Shown: one piece after another, positions 22,376-34,797 of the stretch
How positions within the stretch are numbered: the stretch's first letter is position 1
Layout of the letters: every line of letters begins with the position of its first letter
NCBI RefSeq assembly: GCF_000699445.3
Contig: NC_067196.1
Span: 89,258,364 to 89,322,363 of the forward strand
Origin: Schistosoma haematobium
Taxonomy: Eukaryota > Platyhelminthes > Trematoda > Strigeidida > Schistosomatidae
Direction: 5' to 3'
DNA: 64,000 nucleotides
Program-made: the position numbers and the translations under genes
The notes under the pieces: model-generated
Seen by the model: the letters and a program-made list of their open reading frames with translations, nothing else
Told to the model about the DNA's origin: nothing
Database searches by the model: none

Positions 22376-24484
22376 CATTATAAACAATTATGAATAACCC
22401 AAGGTTACTGTAATTAAGATTATAATATTGACGGAAAATATTAAATCTAAACAATGTTTTCAAGACGTATCTTTTCATTTGCCTTTATTGGTTGTTTAAA
22501 TGAATTAAAGTGACACGCTGCTTCTTACCAAATGTGGAGTTATGTCAGCAAATTGTATAGACAATTCACATTCTACTACTTCTGTAAATTCACATTTGAC
22601 AAACAATAAACATAGATTAGAAGGATCCGAACTAGTTCTAAATAAAACAACTTATTGACAAATAGTGTTACGATAATGTCAATAATTTTGATTATTTTAC
22701 TCATTAAAACTTCGATCAACTTAAAGATTTGGAACTCACTGGAATAGCTAAGAATTAGGACTGAAACACTGGAATATATCAAATAAACAGGTTTGGATAG
22801 AGTGAGAGAAAACAGTGTCCGTAATTTAAAACCACTCTACTTGTATAACGAGATAAATGTACAGCTGTGTATGAGACCAAATGTCTGGTGTTTGGTCACC
22901 AGTGGACGAGCACTGCAAAGGAGTCACATGTCTGTACGGAACAGATACCGAGTGCTTACTGATTTTCAATAGTTATTTAACTACAATAAATCTGTAATGA
23001 TGGTCATGAAAAAACCTCTGTTTATGAATCCAAGTGTTGTGTTCCTATTCCTCAGCTTTAGAGAAAAACATGATGAGCGGCGGTAGTATACTGCCATTTG
23101 ATGCACATTTTGCTAATAGTATTCAACAGTGCAAATCTCAACCATCACGACTCCTAAATCTCCTTTATCCAATTAGCCGTGAGAGTGAGTTCAAATATGA
23201 GAGATAGCAAACTAAATCCAAACTAAGTCACTAGATGGCATGATTGTAATCACAGCGAATCAATAGGACAACATTTATGTTTATGAAATGGATTTAAGAG
23301 ATTTGATATCTTTTCGAGTTAGCCGTGATGGAGAATCGTCATCATTTATCCCTTTCTTTCTAAGTGTTAGGGTTGTTTTAGAAGATGTACGATGAAAATG
23401 TACAAAACTCCTCTGTAATTCAGTCTAGAACAGCAAAATTGAAGTTTCTCATCAGAGATCAACTTTGTCTATGCAGCCGACAAAAAACCAAAAAGTGTGT
23501 AATTACAGTGAAATCCTAGTTCAGCAATTCATTAACGGAATATACATCATTTACTATTCAATTTCCTATGAAAATAGAAAGAGTATGTTTGTTTCAATTA
23601 ATTGACAATCAAAGTTTAACATGATTAAGAAAATGGATTCGATCTGTGGCACTTAGTTTTAATGAAATTATGTCGGTCTTTTGAAGCGACATATTAACAG
23701 AAATAGTACGTAATGGGTATATTTAACTATATAAGTATACGAATTTTGTCACAGTATGAAATTCTTGCGAATTAGTGCTTAACCGCCTATATTTTTTTAA
23801 AATTTGGAATAATGAAACCACTTGTAACAACCTCAATGACAACGTGAAAAGCCGATGACTGATTGAACATTCGTTTTAAGAATAGGCAGTGTATAAGAAT
23901 CTATTGTTGGTGAAAGCTGTTTATTACGGAACAGAGTATAACATGGTATTGGATCACTGAGAGTGGTAGTCACATAGGGCTCGACCATCACTACAAGATT
24001 AGAGAAACATGATAGCGGTTACTTAAGAACGATCAATCAATGTTGATATCTTAGTCCTATAGGAGAAAACCAGTGGTCCAAATAGCCTCGAAGAAGTCTC
24101 TGACTCGGACGCTGGATAGAGTAAGTTTGAGTTGAATCATGTGTAAAGGTTTCGACAACGATTTATAGGGAACCTTGCTGGTTAGTTCAAACTGAATAAA
24201 GATATGTAGATTTACAGCTTGTTGCTCAAGTCTTAATCTTAATAACGGGTCATGTAAGAGAGCACTGAAATGCCTAAATATCATATTTTGATCACTTCTC
24301 AGTGGTCTTGAGCTCCCTTTGTATGAATGGCTAGCCGATAACTGTTGACAGTCATTCTGTGACTAACAATCTGGAATCTGGAACAAATGCACGTCAGATG
24401 CTAGTGTGAGCATGCAGACAGGAAATTACCAAGATATGTGTGTTAATAGGTTATTGTTTATAAATCTATTCGATTCGGAATAAC
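22376..24484. other. Intergenic, no gene seen
   Basis: AT-rich sequence with stops in all frames. Short ORFs on the minus strand (22576-22782, 24057-24284) have no recognisable content. No repeat copy was identified. Confidence 0.4.
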
Positions 24485-24625
24485 ACCCGACTGCGTCGCA
24501 ATGCAAGCCATCTCTTGGAATCCTCAACGCTGAATGAAGAGAAGAGGAAGACCAAAGAGAATGCTGATCGGTGGACTATGCTCCATCTGGAGTAACAGGC
24601 GTAAGTAAGTAAGTGAGTAACCTCA
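24485..24625 (+). mobile_element. SR2/RTE-like 3' tail fragment
   Basis: The stretch resembles the last coding bases and tail of the SR2/RTE copies at 50760-50840 and 56404-56480: ggtggactatgctccatct, then agtaacaggcgtaagtaagtaagtgag. The (GTAA)n end is the typical 3' terminus. The copy is severely 5'-truncated. Confidence 0.65.
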
Positions 24626-25509
24626 TAATCTTTTCCTTGAATTTGATTTATTCATTAAAATATGTAACTATAGAAAATGAAGAAAATTTATTGAAATGAA
24701 TATTCTTCATTCATAAGATCAACATTTCAACCATATAATAAACATTGAAATACTGTTCATCATTAATAATGAGATGATAATAGATTATTATGAATAATTC
24801 TAATTATATCATAGTTCATCTCATTATATACTAATTACATTGTAAAAATACATAAAGAAATAATAATAATAATAAAATGGAATTACATAATGATGATATT
24901 AGATTATTTGAAGGGGTAAGTGAAATATTTAGTTTATAATGAGTGTGAATGAACTTGGACAAAGTTTTCTTTCCGTTCTCTTTCTTTTTGTTGTGGTTGT
25001 TGTTATTTTTAGTCTTTTGAAATTTTTCCGTTTAAATATTTTTAGACAATAAGATAAATCGGTAATTATTGATACAGAAGTCTTTGACATTGATCCAATT
25101 AGTGATTAGACAAATTCTTTTTTGTATCCATTCTACACATTCCACAAGATATCAAGGTTACTAATCTATGAAAGAAATCAATGATGAGCATAAATCAAAT
25201 ATATAAATATAAAATTATTATGGAAGTTAATGTGAATAAAGTAAAGTATGATTTGACATTTCATATTATATGTTCGACCATAAAGTAAAGAAAAGAACAG
25301 AAAAGACACAGTGAATTGGATGAAATCAACTTGAGGAATTATTGCATATATCTACCATTGTATATCAGAATGTGTAAGAAACAATCAGTAGAATGTCAGT
25401 ACAAATGGTTGAAGAGATTTTTAATTGTGTCTAATTCATTAAATTTGGTAAGTGTTTTGTTGTCATAAACATCATGCATAGTGTCTAATTATTCTTTATT
25501 TATTTCAAT
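24626..25509. other. AT-rich intergenic DNA, no gene seen
   Basis: Very AT-rich, with short runs such as (aat)n near 24860. No exon, RNA gene or mobile element could be supported. Confidence 0.4.
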
Positions 25510-25820
25510 GGTTGACATCATGAGTCAGTTGAAGCTAGGCCACCATGGAACACCTGGAAGTACTGGAAGGCCGTTTCGTCCTATTTTGGAACTCCTCAGC
25601 AGTGCGCGTCCACGATCGATGTTCGAAACCAGGACCTATCAGTCTCATGCGCGAGTGGTTAACCATTAGACCAATGAGACGCCCGGCATCCAACGGTGTT
25701 AGTGTCTAACTTCAACTAATCCACGACATTGAGCGACACATCTACCATTGTCATCAGTGAGTAACTATCTCAGAACAGACCTGGTTGAACCCCACTGGTC
25801 AGTGCTTCTCACTAGAACTT
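25510..25820 (-). mobile_element. Sm-alpha-like SINE copy S1
   Basis: Minus-strand copy of a tRNA-headed SINE; its body matches the full-length copy at 54022-54369. A B-box-like ggtttcgaacat is present on the minus strand. Its ribozyme region has the CUGAGGA core and GAAAC but carries a mismatch in stem I, a G-U pair in stem II and UUC at the cleavage site. Activity is doubtful. Confidence 0.75.
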
Positions 25821-26310
25821 TATTACTTCGATTACTGCTTATTTCGCTAATGCAATGAGAAGACAAAGTTTATCAGAATTACATGATGATCTATTTGTGC
25901 AATACACTTCGAACACTCTGATCACACGTGGTCAAATAAGATCACAGGGTCGATAGACATTATCCTTCATTGCGAAACATTTGACTGAGACTGGTCATAG
26001 GGATAGCATCTAACCATCTTTTGTAGTGTTGTACAAAAGCCTTGAAGGAGGTATACTAGGGTTCATTGAAGCCTTCATTACACGGAAACTGAAACACTCT
26101 CTATGCATTCGAAGACAATGTGTCCTTAACACTTAACACCTCCCCTCGTAATACTGATTTATTATCCGAAGTGGTAATCACATTGTTTTGGTTTACCTTA
26201 ATATTTTTTTCTGTATTACGGCTTACCTTTAACCTGTCTAGTTGACCTTTTAATTTTCACATGAAAATGTCTTAACAAGTACATTATGTGTGATCAGTTT
26301 TTTATTCGAA

Positions 26311-29246
26311 ATGTCTTACGTCTTCTCATTGTATGATCGAAATTTATCAAAGGGACTAATTGTTTTAAATACTATTTATTTCTTTGTATTTTTTTCTCAG
26401 GTATTTGGTACATGTTTAATTGTTATGGGCAGTTATGTACATCTATTTCTGAGTACATTTTTACGTAATATGCCAGTTCATATGTTATCATTGACATTTA
26501 TCATGATGGCACTTGGATGTCTTCTGTTCTCACTTGGTAGTATTGGTATATTATTCGTTTTAACTGGACGTCGAAGAATTAATGCACTTGTAAAGTTGAA
26601 TGCTGTTGTGAACTAATACTAATTTTGTTATTTATTTATGATTACAGTATACAGTACTGTTGATAGTGGCTGCATCAATCAGTATCATTGTTATTGTAAC
26701 GACATCCATTTTGCGTAAAAAGGTAATGGTTTTAATCAAGTAAATGTTTCCTACTCATATTATAAACATTTGTTTAATACGGTTTGTTCAATACTTAGAT
26801 GGGTATGATGTTTCGAGATATCATCAAATATTCTATCAACCAGTATACTAGGAAAAATAGTTATGCAGCATTTGTGAACACAATACAATTGCAGGTAAAT
26901 TACACTTGAAAAGAAACTGTTTTGTAATTCATGTGTTTTTCAAAAGCATAAATGTTGTGGTGCAAATTCAGTCATGGATTATACTGTGAGTAATCTCTCA
27001 GTACCAGTTTCATGTTATCCTGACAAAGCCATAATACCGCATAAAAAAGTAAGTGCTGATTAACAGTTTTGTAATTCAGATTCAGATTTGTGTAGTAAGG
27101 ACAGAAGTCCTACGGCCTATGTTGCTCTTTTTCTAGTATGTTTCTGTGAGTGTCCAGTCTTTTCTTCAGAGTGCCGATTGAAGGTGCGGACATCGCTGCT
27201 TCGGGCAGCATGTTCCAATTAATGATGACTCGGTGTGAAAACTTGTATGCCACGGGTAGTTTGTTCGTCCTTGTCTTTTCTACGTATCAAGGTACCATAG
27301 ATGCTTTGAAGACTGTACAATACAGTGGACGTTATTACAGAAATATATTAGTTAAAGTAGATACAAGCGAAAGTGAGACCACTGCCGCATGGGCCAGTCC
27401 ATGGCATACGATTAACTGATGCGCGTTGGTTGTCCCTCACCTTGATGAGGATCGATAGTTTGCTCTATATTCAATGACCCGACTGCCGAATGATTTGGCT
27501 GGGGCTTAGTGAAATTTCGCTGGCCCTACAATAACATTGGAGACTGTACTATAGTTGGAAGATTATTACCATACATAGTGTTTCCTTTGAAACACATTTA
27601 ATCACAATAAACTATATGTCAACCATATGTGATAACATTATGCTGTTTGTATTTGTACTTGCTGAGATGTCTTAATTGCTACAATTGTGTTGTGTTAGTT
27701 TATTATTTCTGAAGATAGTACATTACATTTCCGACTATTGTTCATTGTATTTGCACAAACCTGGGACTCCACATCACACTTGGTCTTTGTAGAGAATCGA
27801 TATGATTTTCTAAATAAAAATAGAAGATACATGAAGAGATGGGTTTGTGTTTTGTTCCGATGTGGAATATCAACTTCGTATTGCTATTGCTGACTTACCT
27901 ATAATGTTTTGAATTAGTTGTGTGACTTCGTGTGACTTATGTGTTGCTTGGCATGAGGCAAGATCTCACAGGAAGCCGTTTCAATGTAGAGCGCATCACA
28001 ATCGAACAAACCTAATCTGTGGACACGATTTTGTATTGATGTGAACGGGATCTCATCTTTGATGTTGACTATCTTATAGAGGGCTTTATTTTGTTTGTTC
28101 TTAACATCCTTTGTATTTCTTCTGTCGTAGATTGACGGTAAGGTGAAACTGAAGTACTAACTCAATATCTTTCACTGGGGTTGTTACTTTAAAAAGGATG
28201 GTTATGTTTGAATGTGTTTTCAGTAATATCCTGTAACAATTATTAGATCGAGGATGTTAGTACTAGAAATACTCAGCATTGTTTCCTTTGTACTACTGAC
28301 AGTTATGTTATCTATACTTTGGTTATTGATTTGCTCTGAAGAAGTGACATACATTAAGTCACGGTACTTCAGAAATACTATTTCATACTCACTGGGATTT
28401 CACGAATAGTATACGGGTGTGACTGCAGGTTTTGATAAGCAGTGTTTTATTGATCGACTCGGTGACAGTGGCACGTAAACACGTAAGGACGACCTAGTGC
28501 CCTGATTGGCCCTGCTTCGCTGTCTGTCCTAGCCAGTTGAGTCAAGAACACAAATCACAGCCTCTGAGTTACGAATCATTATATTTCAAACATACTTTGT
28601 TTTTTATACCAATCAAGCACACCACATCGTACCATAAAAATAGAAAACAACATTTTGTACAATGTTCAACAAGTGAACAGATATCGACCAATAGGAAATG
28701 TCCATTTAAAGTCCAAGGACACCATTGGACTTAAGATCATAATTATTGGTCTATTCCTCCGCATCCACAACAGAATTAATGTACAAAGAAGTGTAAGATA
28801 AAAAGGGTGTTGAAATCAGGAAAATGATACCCTTATTGGTTTAAATGGACAGATACCTGACCACAATCACCTATTCCTAACAATAAAACTTTGTCAAAAC
28901 ACGTATCTAAATATTGATGGAGATGTGTTGGATGGTGTGAACCCTTTAGAATTGTCTCCTTAGATGTGTTCATTCAATTTGTTGGACTTTACATACTCAT
29001 TATAAACTTCTATGAAAATGTTAATCAAATAAGGAGAATATGTATGTATATATGTAGTTTTAACATTTTTATTTTCTTCAGGGTTGTGCGAAAATGCTTA
29101 ACGCGATCGTCCAATGTCATTTAACTTACATCACTTCATTACTGGTCGTGTTTTTGCCGATGGACATAGCCTCAATGGTTTGTGGTATACTTATGCTACA
29201 CAAAGTGAAATTTGTCCCATGGAAAACAAGATTTGCTCATTGTTGA
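26311..29246 (+). CDS. Tetraspanin TSP-B (233 or 238 aa)
   Basis: Exons are 26311-26385, 26401-26589, 26648-26722, 26799-26894, 26947-27048 and 29082-29246, all in phase 0. Between the first two lies a 15-nt GT...AG segment that keeps the frame open, so it could be retained (238 aa) or, improbably, spliced (233 aa). TM1 to TM3 are clear (GLIVLNTIYFF..., MLSLTFIMMALGCLLFSLGS, YTVLLIVAASISIIVIV). The large loop has KCCG, VSC and GC. TM4 is followed by a tail ending KTRFAHC. The last intron (2.03 kb) holds a CR1 tail and an 833-bp repeat. An upstream GTG at 26290 is in frame, but the ATG at 26311 gives the same exon length (25 codons) as TSP-C. Neighbours are tandem paralogues on the same strand. 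Confidence 0.9.
26386..26400 (+). other. 15-nt GT...AG segment at a conserved intron position
   Basis: GTATTTTTTTCTCAG has a GT start, a polypyrimidine tract and a CAG end, and lies exactly where TSP-A and TSP-C have introns of 41 and 35 nt. Left unspliced it adds five residues (VFFSQ) to TM1, which then becomes unusually long. Either it is an extreme micro-intron or the remnant of a shrunken intron that is now translated. Confidence 0.6.
27075..27420 (-). pseudogene. CR1-like RT C-terminal tail in TSP-B intron
   Basis: The minus strand reads as RTNKLPVAYKFSHRVI, then INWNMLPEAAMSAPSIG, then LKKRLDTHRNI and a stop. This is the terminal block of a CR1-type ORF2. A related tail is at 46760-47000. 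It is antisense to TSP-B and confined to the intron. Confidence 0.65.
27582..28414. repeat. Repeat R3, first copy (833 bp)
   Basis: This is near-identical to 37041-37873, with the same length and only a few base changes. It has no significant ORF. The sequence just beyond (28415-28720) resembles element sequence and has no partner next to the other copy. R3 could be an LTR, because its other copy follows a gag-like polyprotein end, but TG...CA ends and a target-site duplication are not evident. Confidence 0.75.
28415..29081. other. Remaining TSP-B intron 4 sequence
   Basis: A moderately GC-rich 150 bp follows R3, then AT-rich DNA runs up to the exon-6 acceptor (attttcttcag). No gene is seen. 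Confidence 0.4.
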
Positions 29247-30075
29247 TAGCTTCAATAATATTGTTTAATTGATAATTTGACATTTATACTATTGTAATGA
29301 ACCGACAATGAGAATGTAACATTGTTTGAGCATCTTCGATGTAACTGTGAAACACTGTCAGTTGGTTTTGTCGATATCATTTTACATTTGTGGCAACTCT
29401 TATACAATCAAATTCGATTGTCGTTAAATTTTGTTAAGCGCTTTCATTAGCTTAACTAACAGACAATGTTATTCGAACAGTAACAATTCGTTTATTTCTT
29501 TGTACTATTATGACCAGTATCTTGTCTGTATAAACGAGTGCGCTTGTTCACATGATAGCCACACATATACTTCTCTGGCTAAAATGTCGATGGCTCAAAT
29601 GTCGCTCGATGAATCATTCTGTTCCCCATGTCCTCGAATCCTATTATTAGCCTTTGAATTGCCTAGCTGGGCCTTATTCAATTTGATTATAAATTCACCT
29701 CTGTATTTCCTCTTTTTCATTGCAGTCAAACAGCATATTATAAGATATCTGAGATCCTGTGCGTTAACCAGTATCCTAATGTATGTTACTATGTTACCTA
29801 TAAACAGTACTGACGCATGTGAATCTGCGGGTTCAGTTCCGGATCCATATATTAATGTAATACAAACTATAAGGTAGTTAGGTCTGAGCAGTGTAGAGGA
29901 AGTGACCAAGAGAGAAAATAAGGTAAATAAGTGGCTCACTGTCACACCTACGATAGGAAAAGTCAAGTAAGAAAACAGGACGTGACCTATGCGTTTGATG
30001 CTGAATTGAAATCGGAGTGCAAGAAAGAGACGGTTTCAGGAACTAAGATTCCACACCATAGATTCACACAATCTG
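29247..30075. other. Intergenic; overlapping ORFs of unknown meaning
   Basis: A 148-codon plus-strand frame (29431-29877) and a 123-codon minus-strand frame (29595-29966) overlap. Neither has a recognisable domain, and the plus frame is rich in Ser, Leu and Tyr. I do not call a gene. Part of this could be decayed retroelement sequence leading into 30076. Confidence 0.35.
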
Positions 30076-31075
30076 TTAACTTCTGAGTAACATGGGTTTC
30101 GTAACAAGCGTTCGTGCTTGACTAACTTACTTGTTGCGAGAGAGGATTAGACAGCAACCCTAGATAACGGTCTGTCTGTCGACGTGATGTTCATAAATTT
30201 CAGCAAAGCATTTGACAAGGTTTCAACTTAGGTCTTATACAGAAGCTCTCGAGATTCGGAATAATAGGTGCTGTACAGGAATGGATAGGAAACTGCATAT
30301 GTGGTCGCAGACAGAGTGTGAGGGTCAATAGGACGCTATCCGATCGAAAGCCGGTCAGAAGTGGTGTACCCCAAGGCACCATCTTAGGCCCTCTGCTCTT
30401 CCTTCTTTACGTTAATGAGTTACCGCTATTGCTTAGGTTGTCGACATTATTGTTTGCGGATGGTGTAAAAATCTGGAGAACAATAAGAAGTGAGGCTGAT
30501 CATTTGGATCTTCAAGTTGACTTAGATGAATTGGTTAAATGGGCTCGAAGATGGGGCTTGGAATTCTCGGAAGAGTGTGCTCGAGAACGTCGAACACGGT
30601 AATAGTTACAATTGATGGTACACCTCTTCCATGTGTTCAAGAACATAGATACCTAGGATTTTATACACCACTTATGTGAGACCACATTTAGAGCACTGTA
30701 TACAAGCAGCTATCTCATGTTTGATAAAAGATAATAGCTCACTTGAGCGTGTTCAGCGTGCGGGAACGAAATTATTGCAGGGTCATTCTAAACTCTCTTA
30801 ATATGAGCGCTTAAAACGCCTTAACATTTTCCTTTTGTCGTACCGAAGGCATTTAATTATGAGTTGGGTGTTACTCTTTCTTATCTTTTTGCTCCCTACA
30901 GCACTAATAATCTCCGGGATCATAGCAACAAGATTCACAAACCGCGATCTAATAAACTTAAAGTGAGGTCCTGTTTTTCTCATCAAGTAGTCAATGGCTG
31001 GAACGCCTTACCCAAACAGGTGGTATCAGCCACAATAATGAATGTTCTGAAGGCAAAGCTGCATCCTCAGTAGAA
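30076..31075 (+). pseudogene. CR1-like RT fragment CR1-C
   Basis: Plus-strand pieces are in order. 30090-30240 shows a decayed finger block and FSKAFDKV; 30318-30602 carries RSGVPQGTILGPLLFLLY and the active-site region LLFADGVKIWRT, where the second catalytic Asp is Gly. 30660-30850 has the HLEHCIQAA-type block, and 30864-31073 the C-terminal VNGWNALPKQV block. The 5' half is missing and frames shift repeatedly. It resembles CR1-B more than CR1-A. Confidence 0.75.
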
Positions 31076-31869
31076 GGCAATCTGTCAGGATTAACACAGG
31101 TTCAGCAAATTACTATCCTTATTACTGAAGGCTGAAGACTAGAAATGAACTTTAAATCACCGTTAAAATGTTCGATAACATCAACATCGATTGTGGTGAA
31201 TATATGATATCTAAAAACACTCATGTTATTTTGTTAAGAGAGATATTAAATATGTTCAGAAACATTAAACTATCATTTCTGCATAATTTTAGTAATTAAG
31301 TCATTATTTAGTGGCCTTACATCTGGCTCCTGTTGGGTCACTGAACTATCAAATTATAATTTAATGAACATTATGTTCACGCTCTGATGTTCGAAACTCA
31401 CTGGATGGTTTTTATTATTCAATAACATAAGTCTATCTTGCTCTTAGTGAGCTCGTTCCATTTAATTCATGTCATTTATGGACTATTATCACACTCATTT
31501 ACATAGTTGAGGTCATTTTTGTGTTATCATACCACCCATTTTTCATTTCGATATTGTCGTCTATTATGTCTGTGAATGCCTTTATTTCTAATAAGTCTTT
31601 TGCTAAGACCGATCATCTTTATTTGGTTGTGGGTCGTTTTTCACATCAATGGTTTAATTATTATCGTTCATTTTGTGGATATATGGCTGTCGCACGTCGT
31701 ATATCTCCGACGTCTTTGTTAGCTGTTCGTACACCGAACAATCTAAAACCTGCTGAGTAATTTGACGGTCTAGGATTGTGGATTCAGACTATGAGCTTGC
31801 CTTGTGCTGCAATTTAATGACTTCTATAAGTTGTCCCCTATCCACCCCCAGCGTCTTTCCCTGGTTTTT
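31076..31869. other. No gene supported
   Basis: AT-rich sequence. A 79-codon ORF at 31521-31760 ends PTSLLAVRTPNNLKPAE and looks like a decayed repeat-encoded protein, but the family is not recognised. Confidence 0.35.
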
Positions 31870-33400
31870 TATTCAGTTGGAAGCTGATTTGTTCTCTCCC
31901 ACAGTAGGTTGTTGGTGATTGTATCTGAACAACGAACACTGAGTATCATGTGTAGACAATTGTTTAGAAATACCTGTACTATGTTGATTATGTTTGCAGT
32001 ATTTCTTCAAGTTTCGTCTCCGCACTGTGGAACTGTCCTGACATTCGTATTGAGGATAGTAACCTTGATAATGGTTGACAGTTGTTTTGAGTTGCACGTG
32101 TTTTTTGTTTGTGGAAATGTTGACCGCACGTTTTCAACCCTTGCCCTTATATTTGCATCGGATCCTCCTGGTTTGTCGATGCTTCTGCTCAGGATCATAA
32201 AGACTTTTACCTCTTTCAGAGCTTCTTCATCAAGTGTGATTGCATCGGTGTTCTCCGTGTTGTACCTAAGGATCTATGTTTTTCACTGATGCATGTTGAG
32301 GCCTACTGATGTAGAGGCTTCTTTCGCTACATTGATTTTCTTGGCCTGTATTTCTTGGTGTATATGGAATAGAATGGTCAGGTCATCTGTAAAGTCCAGA
32401 TCATCTCGTTGCATCCTAGCTGTCCTTTGTATTCCATGCTTTCCGTCAGATGTCGAGGTCTTCATAATCCATTCAACCACCATAAGAAATAGAAAGGGGA
32501 AGGATAAGCAGCCTTCTCAACCATTCAGTTCATAGTGTCAAAGTAGATTCCATAATAGTTTCCTATCCACATTGCCAAATGCTTCCTCATTGGCAACGAA
32601 ATGATGTAAAGTGACGAGTTCCAATCAAATGATTGTTCAGCGGTGATCCGTAATGTTGCCATTTGGTCTGTGCATAACACCGGATGACACTCATTGTGAC
32701 TCCGTCATCCTTTTTTGAAATATGCTTTATGATTCCGGATCAATGAGTTTCCGATCTTTACGTCTACTGAATCTTTCATCCGATTCAGCAACACTGTTGA
32801 AAACGTTTCCTGTTAGTTTAAGTAGTGTGATGCCTATGTGGTTCTCACAAATGCTCAAATATACTTTCTTTGGTATCTTGATGAGATATCATCAGATACA
32901 GTCTGTCGGTGGCACTTGTTCTTTCTTCCATATTCTCTTCAATAGAACGTGGGGCGTGTTTGCAGTTGCTTCTATGTGTGACTTTAGTGCTCCAGCTGGT
33001 ATAGTCAGGTCCCACTGCTTTCCTAATATTAAGTTGCCTGATTGCCATCCTGGATTCTTCAATCGTTGATGGAGTAGTGCCAACTACAACAATTTTGTCG
33101 AATACACATAAATTTGCAAATATCCAGCCATTCTCCTTCCTTTCCCTCAGTCAGCCCATGGCGTCCCATGATATCTTCATACCCGCTATTTTCAATTCCG
33201 AATTTCACCTTTAGGTCTCTCATCGCGACCAGATCTGGACTGAAAATTTCGCTACGATCGATTGAAGCCCCACGTAAGACTGATCTTTATCGCCGTCGTT
33301 GGTGCATAACACTGGATAACATTCATTGTGACACCGTCGTCCTTTTTTAAAAGTATGCTTTATGATTCCGGATCAATGAGTTTCCAATCCTAAAAGTGCT
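31870..33400 (-). pseudogene. SR2/RTE-like RT, decayed and rearranged
   Basis: Minus-strand pieces match the SR2/RTE protein at 49.7-50.7 kb. These are AIRQLNIRKAVGPD (33048-32845), [16 protein letters not shown] with RMQRDDLDFTDD at the active site (32483-32283), and the later GGSDANIRARV block (32198-32007). A 110-bp segment is duplicated (32655-32765 and 33290-33400), both copies with gattccggatcaatgagttt, so two partial copies or an internal duplication are fused. Non-functional. Confidence 0.7.
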
Positions 33401-33994
33401 CTTCGTGCTTCGTTGGACAGCATCAGAGTAACTCCTTGAGTGTGTGGTGAATTTTCTTTGTTGTGACCAGAATACAGAAGTATCTATTCCGAATCTATTG
33501 TGGTGGACCAGACAGATATGAAGGCGAAAAGTATAAACAAAGTTACTAAAGATCAATAGTAATATTAATATATACAGTTAATTGTTACAAATACAATAAA
33601 AATTTGGGACGTTACTTAAATTGACCAAACGTTGCGTGTTCTGATTGGGTCCGGTAATGTAAATCCACGATTATAAATGCTTGGTGATTCTGAGCAGGTT
33701 GGCGAACTCTCTAGTGATATAATCCAACGTGGAATGTGATATATTCCAATTACAGTCTATAAATAATGATGGTATATGATTAAGACTTCAGTTAATTCAA
33801 TCACAAACGAAGATAGAACGAGGAATGTGCATTTGTTAGCCAGCAAGAGTATGTCACGCTATGTCAGAACCACAACGGAAAGTGTGTTCAAGGTCATTTA
33901 CTAAAACAACAGGTATAATCATTTAATGATAAATGTACATGCGGTGAGAAATTGACAAAATAAATACAGATAATATTAAAAACTATTTACAAAA
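33401..33994. other. AT-rich insert between RTE pieces
   Basis: No similarity to RTE sequence and no gene was seen. It separates the RT part from the endonuclease start and may be an unrecognised insertion. Confidence 0.35.
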
Positions 33995-34260
33995 TAAGCT
34001 TCTCAGACCTATTTCCACACTATCCTTTCTAGTCCATTGTGATTCCATTGGGTTTCAATGATCCCGTGGACCACCAAGTGGTATCTCCTGATTTCTCTAG
34101 CCATCTGATTGGTCCTTCCAATCTTCCAGCTTGTACGGACATTCCATGTACATATATTGTGGATGCTAGAAGGAGCATCGGTCTCGTGATTTCCGAAAGA
34201 CTTCTGCTTCACAATGAAACGTCATAATTCTTCTTTCAATTCCAAGGGCACAGTTTGGAT
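33995..34260 (-). pseudogene. RTE-like endonuclease N-terminus
   Basis: The minus strand reads NICTWNVRTSWKIGRTNQ, then EIRRYHLVVHGIIETQWN. This is the start of an APE-type endonuclease in RTE elements (the N-R-T and E-T-x-W motifs). Its catalytic E is kept, but only about 65 residues remain. It probably belonged to the RT at 31.9-33.4 kb. Confidence 0.65.
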
Positions 34261-34797
34261 GGTTAGTGTTCCACAACTAGTTTATTCTCCACAGAATGAC
34301 GTTTCCAGCCCCACACTCAAATTCCTTTTCTGTGAGGGCTTAAGACCAACAGAAACCCTTGGATAGCTACATTAGGAGTTAATAGTTTTTGCAGTAGTAA
34401 TTTAAAATGATGCTATGAAAGTTTTAATTGATTGCGGAAAATAATCACTTAGCATCACTTTGTACCGGTCATATATACGTGGTGATGATGAAATGGATCT
34501 GAGAAGTCAATTACTTTAAGTGTATTACAATATATTTTGTTTCTAATCATGAACGCCTTGTGTTAAGAACTAAAATTCATGTAGAAGGAAACGAAGGATA
34601 ATAAAGTGAAAGATATTTAGTGTCAATAGAACAATGTGAAAACGGATTTGATCAGTTCTATAGAGATATATCAAAGGTACTGATTGCTTAAAATATCTAA
34701 TGTATCAGGAGAGCAATCATGGTAATAAATATGAATATAAGCTGACTCTGTTTTATACAAAGTATATGAAATTATAGGTAAACTCCGGAAGCTATTT

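Noticed and set aside
26290..26310. GTG at 26290 as start of TSP-B
   Set aside because: It is not an ATG; the ATG at 26311 gives the exon length seen in TSP-C.
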